The notes below the pieces were generated by a model. That model did no database searches, had not been told where the DNA came from, and worked only from the letters and a program-made list of their open reading frames with translations. Made by a program: the position numbers and the translations under genes. From Bretschneidera sinensis (Eukaryota > Streptophyta > Magnoliopsida > Brassicales > Akaniaceae), in contig CM043698.1 of NCBI GenBank assembly GCA_023935145.1, forward strand, positions 41,131,501-41,195,500: a DNA stretch of 64,000 nt. Direction: 5' to 3'. Positions 23,136-33,951 of this stretch are shown one piece after another; positions within the stretch are counted from its first letter, which is position 1; every line of letters begins with the position of its first letter.

Positions 23136-24700
23136 TTAAAACATATAGCTTAAACATCTAGCTTCCAAACAACCCACCTTACACACCCCTTGTTTAGCTA
23201 AACTATCTGCCATCTTATTAGCCTCTATTCTCGTATGTATAAAAGAAACTAAAGGAAGAATCAACAGAGAATTATTAATGTCATTAAAAATTGAATTATA
23301 TTTCCAAGGGGTTGATTCCCTATCTGCAATCCATGACAAAACCACTTTAGAATCATTCTCAATAATCACCTTTGACATACCTTGCAAGTTTGTCCAGTCA
23401 GAAAAATCTAACACCTTCCTGACAGCCATGAACTCTGCATTATTCAACTCACCAACTCCTATATTTTCAGTGAACATTGCCACATTAGCCCAATATGAAT
23501 TTCTTAAAACACTCCAAACTCCAGTAGGTCCAGGTTTCCCTTTTGAAGAACCATCAATATTAAATTTTATTGATCTTCCTTTCTTTTTCCCTAATTGAAA
23601 AGAAATATTCGAAATATTCAGCAACAAATCTTGTAAAGAAAAGGATAAATCTGGCCATACAACTTTTATCCACCCTATCCACCTGATTTTAACCAACTCA
23701 CATATAGACCCTACATCAAAACTTCCTTCTTGAAAAATCACTGCATTTCTACATAACCACATTATCTAAACAATTGCAAAAAAAAAAAAAAAAACCCCCA
23801 TAAACCATTGCATACAACCCTTTTCTTTGGATATAACCTATCCCACATTTGAAATAATAATCTAATTGACCTAGGCTTCACCCAAACTATCTCCCACCAT
23901 CTTAAACATCTATACCAAACCACCTAAACCATTTCATATTCCAAAAATAAATGCACATCAATTTTTGTAGACTTACCACATAAAGGACACTATGCTGCCT
24001 CTTCCTCTAAACAATATCTTTTAAACCAATTATCCTCTAACTGTAATCCTTTTTTTTTAACACCAACCAAACGAAACATTCCACCTTTGAGGAATCGAAC
24101 CACACTATACATTACTTTCCAAACTATGATTGCCACTAGACACATACTCAAACTCATTTCTAAATAAGTTTACAGAGAACTTCCCATTCATGCTAAACTT
24201 CTAGATCACTCTATTACCTTTCGATTTACTCAAAAAATCCTATCTAACAACCTTTTAAATTCATCTTGCTTCTCACTTTCCCAATTAAAAAATTGTTTCT
24301 TAAAAGAAATCTCCTAAACCCAAATTTCCCCAACCAATGAAACACTCTACACAAATTTTCCTCTCTTATTATTAGTAAGTTAAAATAGCCCAGGGTAAGA
24401 CTTACATCCCTTAGCCACTTATCTTCCCGTAAAAAGGTTTTTGACCTAACCCCTTCTTTTTAATATCCTTGAAATCTAAATTTCCCACTCTGCCTTTTAT
24501 AATTTCCTTCCAAACACTCAAAAAAAATTTTTTCCTTATTACACTGTGGTATCATCACAACATCGCTCTAATTATGTTTTTCCCAAATAATCCAAAAATA
24601 ATTATTCTCTTAAATAAATCTCCAAAACCACATAAACAACAATGATGAATTCTTGATAACTAACCCCCTACGCCTAAGCTACCTAGTGCACCGAAATAAA
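23136..24700 (-). pseudogene. LINE (non-LTR retrotransposon) ORF2 C-terminal part
   Basis: Read on the minus strand, 24690-24380 resembles the end of a LINE reverse transcriptase (LGSLGVGGLVIKNSSLLF), with stops. Around 24080-23920 a zinc-binding zf-RVT region is seen (CPLCGKSTKIDVHLF). The open frame 23762-23136 (208 aa) carries an RNase H domain of the RVT_3 type: FNIDGSSKGKPGPTG with the first catalytic aspartate, LNNAEFMAVRKVL with the glutamate, VIIENDSKVVLSWI with another aspartate, and THIRIEANKMADSLAK-like text near the end (HTRIEANKMADSLAKQG). This order is characteristic of plant L1-clade LINEs. Upstream RT is decayed or missing. The RNase H part is unusually well kept. Confidence 0.85.
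23775..23792. repeat. Poly(A) tract within the LINE region
   Basis: A run of about 17 A lies between the zf-RVT and RNase H parts of the minus-strand LINE. It disrupts the coding frame as a poly(T)/poly-Phe stretch and may be replication slippage. Confidence 0.7.
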
Positions 24701-25653
24701 TCTCCAATCCTTAAGATTTTAATTGCATTTACATCATTCTTTCGTGTGAATTGCATGACATGCTTTTAATTAAAAAAAAAACACAAATATTTTTCCCAAC
24801 TTGAGATTAATAGTTAATTGATTTTTGAGATTTTTTATGTAACTAACACTTTTGTAGCAAAGCACCAAGAAATAGATGCTTTCGATTGTGAAAGAAGAAG
24901 TTGTTTCTTATGCTTCAAGCACAATAGCTCAAACATAATATTATTGATATCAAAATTAATTAATGAGCAAAGAAAAAAGGGTTCCCTAAAAGAATTTGAA
25001 AATTATTATCTTTGACATTTTGGATGAAGAGATAGGGTAAAAGATGCATCATTATTGTCGTGACACCTTATTGTCAAGCGAGAGTTGTGTGGTATTATCC
25101 TGAAAAGGTCAGATTTTATTTGGATTATATGTCATACATATCAAACTGGATTCTTTCGATAATGCAAACATTATCAGATTTTTCATTCACTAGTTCAAAT
25201 TTTAGCTACCTAGCTATCTCACTTGATTAAGTTCAATTGACCAATAATACTATATCAGAAAGCTACCCATCTTGCATGAAATATACTTGTTAAAGTATAA
25301 AATAATAATTGAACCATTTTTTATAAGTTTAAGATTTTTGGATAATTAATTACTCTACCATCTCTTTGATATGGTATCAAAGTTTCATATATTAGTTTCG
25401 AATTTTATAAAAGACTATATTTTATTAATATTTTGTTAGGATACTTCTCAAATCTCACATTGAAGGTCAATAGTCTATTGTAAGTAGTCCTAGTCCTACA
25501 TCGTCTATTTGTCAAAAAGATGTCAGTACTAGTTATTATATATAAGGCTCTATGAATATTTTATTGGCCAACTATCTCAAGTTTTGTAGCACTATGATAA
25601 CCAAAGATTGGATTATTTGAGAGGCTGTAACAGGGCCTTGGGATAGTTAGAGT
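24701..25653. other. Intergenic, no gene recognised
   Basis: AT-rich, no coding signal. A segment near 25440-25640 (CCTAGTCCTACATCGTC, then TATATAAGGCTC) resembles the 'cccacatcg ... tatataa' layout of plant LTR/TRIM promoters, but termini could not be found. Confidence 0.35.
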
Positions 25654-27480
25654 TGAGAGGTATAGATACCCAATTTCGTTCCAAAATTTTTGAACGAGTC
25701 ATGCGTGGATTCTTATGATGAATTTTTTATCCTAATGCGCTTGGACTTGATAAATTCAAAGTTTGAATTTAATTGCGGAGTAGAACCAATTGCAAATCCT
25801 TTCTATTCAATCCACCTTAAGCTCTAATCAATTGTGTCATTTTTTATTCCACCAAACTCATGACCAAAGCCTTCAATTCATTTTGACCTGACCTAAAATC
25901 CATTAAAGCATATTTGATCTTTGCTAACCCCAAAACACTTTGGCCCAAAATCTAAGTCCAAGAAAAAATCCTATTTAGTGAGTGAATTTTTAATTTCACC
26001 CTTCACTTGGAACCTTTTGATTGGTTCAATTTTTTCAAGATAAACTCTCTCTTTTACATCAAAAAGTTGTCTCCATCCTCTCCTCATGTGGCCATGCACA
26101 CTTTCTCCTTAAACTCTCCCATTTCCTATATGTCAAAAATTTCACTTCACAATATAAAAAAAAATCCCTTTTTTCCTTCCCCCATAGCAGGCCACAAAGA
26201 GAAAAAATCCTCCTCATCTATTTTTGCTTTATTAAAACCACTATAACACCTAAAATTTGCATCTTTTTCAAAAACCACCAATAAGAAATCCTCCTCACCT
26301 TTTCTGTTTATTGAAATCATCTTATTTCTTCACCTTTTCCACCTAAAAAATCCCCTTTCTCTTCCCCATGGTCAACCACCAAGAGAGTTAGTTTTCTCCC
26401 ACTTTTTGCTTTGTTTACCACACCTCACCCATCCTAACCTCATTTTTTTCATCTCAAAATTTGTACATTTCCCTCTTCATTTCCCTATGGCTGACCATAC
26501 CCTCTCACCTCACTTATTTTTGTTGTTTTGAATCCTATAAATACTCCTTTATTAGCACAAAACACACAATATAACACATAAAGAGAATAGAATGAATGGA
26601 AGAATAGAAAGAGCAAACATAGAAAGAAAAAAAAAGTTTAGAAAGATCAAAGAGAAAAGCATCATAAAAGAGAAGAGAACACACAAAAAGAGAGAAATGA
26701 GAGGAAAGCACACAAAAAAAGAGAGTTTCTTTTGGTTGTAAAATAAATTGTTAACATGTTTTATGTGAATAAACTACCTTGAAAATATATTAGATAACCT
26801 AACTTGCTTTTTAACTTGATGAACTCCATTGTAGTTCTCATGCTCATTTCTTTATCTTAGTTCTTTCATGATGCTCATTTCGTTTCTTTTAAATCACGTA
26901 CTTTCTTCCAATTTGCTACAAATCACATGCTCTTTTATTTTAAAAACTCTTAGGACCTTTTTTGGTCAATCTTATTTCAAAATAATGTGCTTATTAGGAC
27001 CCCTCTCTAGTTTCTTTCACTTTAAATCCACATGCACTTGGCATGCAACCGTACGCACGTGCGTACTCTTGTACAATCCGCACACACTAGCGTATATTTA
27101 GTACTAATCCACACACACTTGCACATGCTTAATATTAAACCACACACCTCTGCACATATCTGCACACACTCTTACATCTTTAGTACTAGTGAACACACAC
27201 ATGCACATGCTTAATGCTAATCTGTACACACATGCACACACTTGCACATGCCTTCACATACTTGTATGCATCTGCAGACACTCATATACACTTAGAATTA
27301 TTCCACACATACTTGCACACACTTAATACTAACCCACACATGCGCACACACCTACACACACTTGCACATACCTGGACGCATCAGCACGTACCTGCATAGA
27401 TCCACAAACACTTGGCACACATCTGTATATGCTTAGCACACATCCACACTCACTCGCACGCAGTCGTATGCATGTTGCAC
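25654..27480 (+). mobile_element. Candidate LTR of a large Tat/Athila-like element
   Basis: The sequence TGAGAGGTATAGATACCC at 25654 resembles the start of known large plant gypsy LTRs. It is followed by a low-complexity region (25990-26500), a TATA-like CCTATAAATACTCC near 26535 and purine-rich sequence, then a CA-rich repeat. No second LTR, primer-binding site or coding domain is present, so this is tentative. Confidence 0.35.
27030..27480. repeat. CA-rich degenerate minisatellite
   Basis: Irregular repeats of the type CACACTTGCACATGCTTA and AATCCACACACA occupy about 450 bp, with unit length drifting between about 12 and 48 bp. Short open frames on plus (Thr/His-rich) are by-products of this composition. 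Confidence 0.75.
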
Positions 27481-27839
27481 ATGCTAGATTTAATCCATTT
27501 GTTTAAATTAGTTTTGGCTCATACATTAACTTCTTACATGTCTAGTTTATTTATTTAAATTTGCACACTAGTTCACTTTCTTTTTTTATTTGTATATTAC
27601 ATTCGATTTTGATCATTTCTTTGTTTCATGGTTAAAGGATATTTTTTTTTTATGTATTTACTTTTACCACACCACTTTACATAAAATATTTGGTGTCATC
27701 TTGTTTGATTATAAATTTTGAACGTGTGCTTACTTTTGCTTTATTAGTGTATGGTAATAATACATAGATTAAAGTTTTGAGTAATTTTTCTTGAAATACA
27801 AAAGACTAGACTTCAGTCTATACAAAAAATGGAGCTTTA

Positions 27840-28606
27840 ATTCATCACTCTCTTGTACCCAAATCTTTCAAGCTTCAGAATCTCTCACATAGACTAATGA
27901 TAAAGGGATTTGACCCCTTTCAATGTCAAATGACAACTCTTTACCAGTCATATTTGCTTTTTGCTTGAATGACAACAATCATTTGTCTAATACATTAAAA
28001 GCGCACACATCACGAGAACTTCATTACTACTTATAAAGGTTTTGTATTAGATTTGATAGGTTACACTCATTTTTATATGTCTGCTCATCGTAATCCGCAT
28101 CCTGTCCATATCATTCTTTCTTCAAGGGGAGTAGCTTTAGGTAATGAGCTAAATGCATGGGTAATAGGCAGAAAATAGCAGTACTTACAAGAGGATTTTA
28201 TAATTTTTCTACCATCGAAAAAGGCTTTGGTTGTTCAAAAAAGCCTCATATGTGGCACTTACATGCTCTGTTACATAGACTCGATAGTTTACATGAAAGT
28301 ACTATTCTCAAGTCAACGTAACATGACACAGATTGATTCGGGTATGGAATATGTGTCCAATACGTTGAATGAACATCAGCACATTGACTCGAGCTGTAAT
28401 CATCTTGTTTCATCTTTCTCTTTGCTAAAGATTATTGGTGACTGGTGCTAAGTTGCTAACGGTAAAGTTCATGTCATTGACTCATTGCAAAGGCTACTCG
28501 TGGTTGATTTTGAGGGTATTACTGACTTGCCATCGCACTGTAAGAGAAAGAAACGGAGAGATGAAGATCATACGGTGACTGGTAAGAGAAAAATTAAGAT
28601 GAAATG
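27840..28606 (+). pseudogene. Processed (intronless) pseudogene of an unrecognised gene
   Basis: From 28029 one frame continues to TGA at 28604-28606 with only two stops inside (TAG near 28173, TAA at 28448) and reads like a soluble globular protein: SAHRNPHPVHIILSSRG, then GVALGNELNAWV, YMLCYIDSIVYMKV, and a C-terminal KVHVIDSLQRLLVVDFEG followed by a Lys/Arg-rich tail. A further piece in another frame (NDNNHLSNTLKAHTS) lies near 27965-28015, so the coding copy may start by about 27840. No intron interrupts it, and an A-rich tract lies about 100 bp after the stop. These facts point to a reverse-transcribed mRNA copy. I do not recognise the family. The alternative is the last large exon of a decayed gene. 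Confidence 0.55.
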
Positions 28607-28705
28607 ATATAATTGAAATGAGAGAGAAGAACTGTTTGGCTTTAAGGAACAGAGATGAGAGAACAAAACTCTTCAACAAGAAGAAGAATTTTTTGATTCA
28701 AACAA

Positions 28706-28728
28706 AAAAAAAACAAGAAAAAAGTGTC
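28706..28728 (+). other. A-rich tract, possible remnant poly(A) tail
   Basis: A run of ten A then a broken A-rich run follows about 100 bp after the pseudogene stop codon. It may be the remains of a poly(A) tail of the processed copy. Confidence 0.35.
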
Positions 28729-28932
28729 TTAGAAAACTCTTCTTTTGGGTTGTGTTAAAATGACAAGTTTGATATTTTATCTGGGTGACAGTTAGATGTA
28801 ATTGGGTTATATTATTTTCTATGTGTAATTTTCCACCGATTGTTGACCATATATTTTTTCCATCAAAGATATGTTTAGTTGGTTTCCTTTTGACTTGAAA
28901 AAAAAAGTTGTCTACTTTAACTGATTGGACAT

Positions 28933-29181
28933 AAGTTTACCTTGAGCCACTCAATCTTTGGTCTCCTTACAATATAGAATTATGCTACATGAGTATGCCA
29001 TGTATGAATTATGATAAAGTTTACTTGAGCCACTCAATCTTTGGTCTCCTTACAATATAGAATTATGCTACATGAGTATGCCATGTTGAATTATGATAAA
29101 GTTTACTTGAGCCACTTAATCTCTGGTCTCCTTACAACATAAAGTTATGCTACATGATGTATACCATGTATAAATTATGAT
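28933..29181. repeat. 82-84-bp tandem repeat, three copies
   Basis: Units start AAGTTTAC(C)TTGAGCC at 28933, 29017 and 29099. Copies one and two are almost identical over the TCTTTGGTCTCCTTACAATA core; the third is more diverged and fades near 29181. Confidence 0.9.
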
Positions 29182-29442
29182 AAATACTAAAATACGGTAC
29201 ATACTCTAAATTTCAATAAAAATAGATATTGTACATGTTAATTTAAAATAGATTGCATTATTATCACTATATCATTTATTTATATATATGTAATAAGCTT
29301 TAGCCAATTTGATCATTAATAAATTTAAGGTAAATTATATTAAGCTACTTGTAGTTTATGGTTATGCATACTCATTTAATTTTTAAAATATATCTCAACA
29401 GTAAAATCATATTCATAAAAAATTTTCTCTCATTATCTTTCT
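29182..29442. other. AT-rich spacer
   Basis: No feature seen other than AT-rich sequence ending in a pyrimidine-rich TTATCTTTCTAATAG that could be a 3' splice site for the following open stretch. Confidence 0.35.
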
Positions 29443-29659
29443 AATAGTACATTTGGTTCTACTTCTATTAGAAATGGAAGAACTGGGGTTATTAGATCGA
29501 GGTCGCACTGTTGCAAGGGCTAATCAATTGGTAAGAGATATCTATTATAATGAATTAGTTGCAAGGAGAGCTACAGGTGTTGGACTTGATCCGGTTACTA
29601 ATGATAATGGATCTGGTGTTGTTGGTGGATTTGTTGTTGAAATTTTTCCATGCCTATGA
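29443..29659 (+). pseudogene. Isolated exon-like open frame, unrecognised
   Basis: Directly after a plausible acceptor (CTTTCTAATAG) an open frame of about 70 codons reads as ordinary protein: LLLLEMEELGLLDRGRTVAR, then LVRDIYYNELVARR and NGSGVVGGFVVEIF, with a stop at 29657-29659. Its composition (Gly, Val, charged residues, few Lys/Asn) is unlike the random AT-rich frames around it. No neighbouring exon in either direction was found. It may be a terminal exon of a gene otherwise lost, or a captured exon. The family is not recognised. Confidence 0.4.
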
Positions 29660-30029
29660 ATAACTAACATGCTAAAAGGAGATTAATTATAGTTAATTTT
29701 TAAAATGAACAATATTATAAAATGAAGAATATTTTCACTCCAATAAAATATAGAATATTCATCATTTGAGTAAAGAATAAAAAACACTGTATCCATTACA
29801 ACGTTGTTTTGCTAAGGGAATCTATCACACCTTTATTGCGACAAATACCAACTTCCAATAATTACTAGTGATAAAAGTAAAGATTAAAGTTTATACTACT
29901 CTACTTCCATTAAAAAACTACTACCCTTTGACAAGGACATACACTAATCCACTCCCAATAATTATTATGGATATCTCATGATAAAAATATAAATATTAAA
30001 ATTAACATCACTATATTGCCATTATAATC

Positions 30030-30395
30030 ATCCACCACCATGACTACCAATATGTAATCACACCCATTTTGTTGATCCTATATTAACATAATCAACATAA
30101 CTGTATTCTTTACTTATTATCACTATAGAGTATTACTTATCAAAAAATTATCGATATAGAATATTACTATTATATATATACACAATCTACTAAGATTATG
30201 ACCACCAATATATAATCACCACCGATTTGTTGATTTCATATCACCACAATCAACATAACTATATTCTTTGTTTCTATATATCGCTATAGAATATTACTTA
30301 TAAAAAAATTATTAGTGTAGAATATTGCTATTATACATAATCTACTAAGACAATGAGCACCAAATAAATCACCACCAATTTGTTGATTTTATATA
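30030..30395. repeat. About 160-bp tandem repeat, 2.3 copies
   Basis: The motif ACCACCA(A)TATGTAATCAC-TTTGTTGAT...ATCAACATAACT recurs with starts near 30033, 30199 and 30353. The third copy is cut by the LTR beginning at 30401. Confidence 0.8.
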
Positions 30396-30400
30396 AACAT

Positions 30401-31662
30401 TGTAAACCGAGGTTCAAACCAAAGAGGGAGATGAATTGAGTTTTAAAAACTTTTGCTAATTAAACGCGTAAGTTTTTAAACAGTTAAGTACACAATGCAC
30501 ACAATCAAATAATATACTTGAAAATAAAGGAGTTCAAAGGAAGAGAAAGTGCAAACTCTGTTTATAGTGGTTCAGTAATATCGGAATCCTTCTGACCCTA
30601 CGTCCACTCTCTTCAGGGAACCTTTTTGAAGCAATCCACTAAAACTTTAGTCGTGCAACTTCATGGGTGTTGCACAAACCTTACAACCAATCCCCTTCCT
30701 TACGAAAGCCAATTCCTTCCTCACGGAAGCTAATCCATTCCTCAAGGAAGCTAATCTCTTATTCACGGAAGTTACAAAGATGTATTTAATCCTAAACACT
30801 CTAAGAGTTATTACAACTAATTCCCCTTTACAATAAATGAGATTTGCTGTACAGTAAATGGTATGGAGATAGCAATAAGTGCTTTTATAAATGAATAATG
30901 TCTCTCTTTCAAGAATAAGCTTGAAGAATGGCTCAACAATAAATTTTTCAAAGCTTTTGAGAATTAATGAGCAATCTAGTGAATTGAATGTGCTCTCTTC
31001 TTCTTCTTTTAAATACTCATTAAAGTGGATCTATATAGCCTTGAATTAATATAGCTATTTGACATTGACTTGGTAGGTTTGGTGTATTAAATGCTCAAGT
31101 CCCACGTCTCAAACGATCATATTTTTTGAATTACCAGTAGACTGGGTCCTTGTACCAGTCTACTGGGTCAAGTGAAAAATGTTCACTTTTTGGCTTAGGG
31201 AGAGTACCAGTTAACTAGGTCCTAAGCACCAGTCAATTGGGAATTTTCTGTCCCAGTTATCAGTCGACTGGGTCCCTGACACCAGTCGACTAAGAACCTT
31301 CTGTCCCATATCCTAGTCGATTGGTATATGGAGTCAGTCGACTGGGTTGTCCTTTAACCCAGTTTCTCATGTTTTAAAGTTGTTCTTGATTTAGAAACAT
31401 TTGTAGGATTTTGTTTTATCAAAGTCTTTTGTAGAATGAGCTACAGATCAAGCTAAGTATTTGAACATGAGAGATTTACAATTGTTTTGATTACCTTAAA
31501 GCCTATTCTAGATCTTCTATCTTGTCTTGATGTCTGAATCGAGTTGAGTTCTTGCATCTTTGTTTCTATGCTGAATGTTTTTGCAGCTTAAACACTTAGA
31601 TAAAATTGTTAGTTTAATTACAGTGGTGTTTTGTCATTATTAAAATCAAATACGGGTCAACA
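30401..31662 (-). repeat. LTR (1262 bp) of a SIRE/LARD-type retroelement
   Basis: On plus the segment begins TGTAAACCGAGGTTC and ends GGGTCAACA, so on minus it has TGTTGACCC...TTTACA ends. Just beyond 31662 lies CTCCCCCTTTTTGATAATGA, which on minus is a polypurine tract with the AAAAAGGGGGAG form typical of SIRE/Maximus-type and related LARD elements. This makes it the 3' LTR of a minus-strand element. It contains the TTTATAGTGGTTC and CCTACGTCCACTCTC phrases common in such LTRs, and an array of GTCGAC-centred palindromes near 31130-31350. The other LTR is not in view. Confidence 0.8.
31130..31352. repeat. Eight copies of a CCAGTCGACTGG-like palindrome
   Basis: About eight variants of the self-complementary 12-mer occur, at 21- to 40-bp spacing, centred on GTCGAC or decayed forms (GTAGAC, GTCTAC, GTTAAC, GTCAAT). 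They are separated by GGTCC(C/T)-type spacers and lie in the LTR. Confidence 0.8.
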
Positions 31663-31690
31663 ATCTCCCCCTTTTTGATAATGACAAAAC
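31663..31690 (-). other. Polypurine tract of the minus-strand element
   Basis: CTCCCCCTTTTTGATAATGA on plus reads on minus as a purine-rich run directly before the LTR start. In LTR elements this primes plus-strand DNA synthesis. Confidence 0.7.
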
Positions 31691-32359
31691 TAATGAGAGA
31701 AAAACAGTTTTTAAAAGCTAAGTGTTGGTTTTTAGAAAAATTTGGACAGAGTTTCCTCTATTTTTCGGATCAAAGCCAACCTGTTGAGCATTAAAAATGC
31801 AGTTTATAAGCAGTTATCTTAACTCAATCTCAACTCAACCAAGCATACATTTCTATAATACATTTGTCAAGGTGATCGGAGCAAAGCTCCCACTAAATAT
31901 GTGCTTTATTATAAGTTTACATTGATTTTTCTCTTTTTCTCCCCTGTTTTGGCAACAACAAAAAAGGGGATACAAACTCAAAATATAAGCAACTTGGATA
32001 ACAAAGATAGGAAGATAATGCAAAACTAAACTTGTATGCAAAAACTAGGCATTATTCGGAGTTAGGAAGACTTCCCATGAAGAACTGAAAATTTCCACAC
32101 TAGCATAAGTAGTTAAAGCATATTGCGAAGTACGAATGGCTTAAATCAAGTAATCATATAGCGTAAAAGCAAAGCAAGTATATGAACATAAGTTGGATAA
32201 CCGAAAAATAAGCAAATATATACAAGCATCCATAAATCACAGGCTTTTAGAAGCCGAATATCGAGTACAAGAATAAAAATATATGATAAAACATGAAATG
32301 TTCGTGCTAAAACTATCTAAAAGCTGAAAAGCTACATCTAAATGATAGATTAAAGGACC
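31691..32359. other. Noncoding internal region of the minus-strand element
   Basis: Between the polypurine tract and the ORF at 32360 no coding sequence is seen. It most likely is 3' untranslated internal sequence of the same element. Confidence 0.5.
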
Positions 32360-32841
32360 TCAGCGAGTGGGGGAATCAGAGCTGTCTTGGAGGAGATTTC
32401 GAAGCTCAGCCAAAGAGCCATATGTGTGCTCTCGGTGCAACTTGAAATCGTCTCGAAGTGTGCGGAGGTTGCGATGCATAGAATCAACTGAAGAGCTCAA
32501 GCTTTGGAACCCGAACTGCATAGACAGCTGGAGGCTCGTCATAGCCTGAAGTAGGTCATTGTATCCAGATTGACCAGCATAATAGCCACCATGTAGTGGA
32601 CTAGGTGCTCGCTCATCAGTGTCCATCGTGGTAGGAGGAGTGGCATCACCACGAGCCTCATCTTTCTCCTCGCTGTTGTCATCCTTAGCACCAATCTGTA
32701 TGTTCCTCCCAGCCTTGGAGTAGATCATACCCTCTCGGATCGTGCATCCCATTTTCTTCAGGGAAGAAACGTTGATGATGTTCTTTGGGCGGATGTCCTG
32801 AGCCTCAGAGGAGAGTAGGGGGACTCGAAAATGCTGGAGGC
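32360..32841 (-). pseudogene. C-terminal fragment of a plant-transposon/gag-like protein
   Basis: An open frame of about 160 codons ends at 32360. It reads as an N-terminal globular remnant (LSSEAQDIRPKNIINVSSL), an acidic low-complexity linker (EEKDEARGDA) and a predicted coiled-coil tail (LRTLRDDFKLHREHTYGSL). This layout is typical of the C-terminal half of the 'putative plant transposon protein' found in LARD-type elements; that name is from memory of such proteins. The frame extends a few codons past 32841 only because it runs into the TRIM LTR; no genuine ATG start is present. The rest of the gene is missing on the far side of the TRIM cluster. Position about 700 bp before the 3' LTR fits membership of the same element. 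Confidence 0.55.
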
Positions 32842-32988
32842 TGTAAGGACCCCGACCCACTGGCTAGATATTGTCCGCTTTGGCACCCCGTGCTTCACGG
32901 TTTTAAAACGCATCTAACCAGAAGGAGTTGCAATCACTTATAAATAGCCCAGCAACTTCCTCTCTAACCGATGTGGGATACCAAGACA
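32842..32988 (-). repeat. TRIM LTR copy 1
   Basis: TGTAAGGACCCCGACCC start, TTTTAAAACGC in the middle, ACTTATAAATAGCC promoter-like region, CCGATGTGGGATACC near the end, finishing in GACA. The polypurine complement follows. Confidence 0.85.
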
Positions 32989-33114
32989 TCCCATATCTCC
33001 CCTCTCAGGGTACAGTATCCTAGCTGTGTGGACCCGTCATCAAGCAACCCGCTACGCAGCGGTGTCCCACACTAACTACGACCCCGGATTTTCGAGAGTA
33101 TGCTCTGATAATAT

Positions 33115-33261
33115 TGTAAGGACCCCGACCCACTAGCTAGATATTGTCCGCTTTGGCACCTTGTGCCTCACAGTTTTAAAACACGTTTAACCAGGAGGGG
33201 TGGCAATCAATTATAAATAGCCCAACAACTTCCTCTCTAGCCAATGTGGGATATCAAGACA
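33115..33261 (-). repeat. TRIM LTR copy 2
   Basis: Same layout as copy 1 with scattered substitutions. It is preceded by TGCTCTGATAATAT, a changed primer-site complement (33101-33114). Confidence 0.85.
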
Positions 33262-33384
33262 TCTCATGTCTCCCCCTCTTAGGGCACAATGTCCTCACTG
33301 TGTGGACCCCCATCAAGTAACCCGCTACGTAGGGGTGTCCCATACCAACTACAGCCCCAGGTTTTCGAGAGTCGGCTTTGATAC

Positions 33385-33532
33385 TGTAAGAACCCCGACC
33401 CACTAGCTAAATATTGTCCGTTTTGGCACCTTGTGCCTCATGGTTTTAAAATGTGTCTAATTAGGAGGGGGTGGCAGTCACTTATAAATAGCCCAGCAAC
33501 TTCCTCTCTAGCCAATGTGGGATACCAAGACA
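33385..33532 (-). repeat. TRIM LTR copy 3
   Basis: Starts TGTAAGAACCC after GGCTTTGATAC. Unlike copies 1 and 2 it is followed by only 17 bp before the next LTR begins, so the internal domain is deleted here. Confidence 0.8.
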
Positions 33533-33549
33533 TCCCGTGTCTCCCCCTC

Positions 33550-33824
33550 TGTAAGGACCCTGACCCACTAGCTAGATATTGTCCGCTTTGGCACCCTGTA
33601 CCTCACGGTTTTAAAACGCATCTTATCAGAGTGTAGTGTAGCGGACTCTCGCCTGATAGGATACTGTCCTCTTTGGTCATGTGCCATGCGGCCAACCCCT
33701 CAAGGCCTCCAACATCGTAACATGCACCTCAAGGTTTTTTTAAAGGCGTTTAGCCAAGAGGGGTGGCAATCACTTATAAATAGCCTAACAACTTTCTCTC
33801 TAGTCGATGTGGGATACCAAGACA
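33550..33824 (-). repeat. TRIM LTR copy 4, enlarged
   Basis: Starts TGTAAGGACCCTGACCC and ends GACA, but carries about 120 extra bases (near 33630-33745) between the TTTTAAAACGC and GTTTAGCC parts. The extra part (TTATCAGAGTGTAG, then CTGTCCTCTTTGG) recurs in reverse orientation at 33990-34050. Confidence 0.75.
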
Positions 33825-33951
33825 TCCCATGTCTCCCCCTATCAGGGCACAACATCCTCGCTGTGTAGACCCCACATCAAGCAACCTGCTATGCAGCTGT
33901 GTTCCACACCAACCACGGCCCCTAGCTTTCGAGAGTCGGCTTTGATACCAC

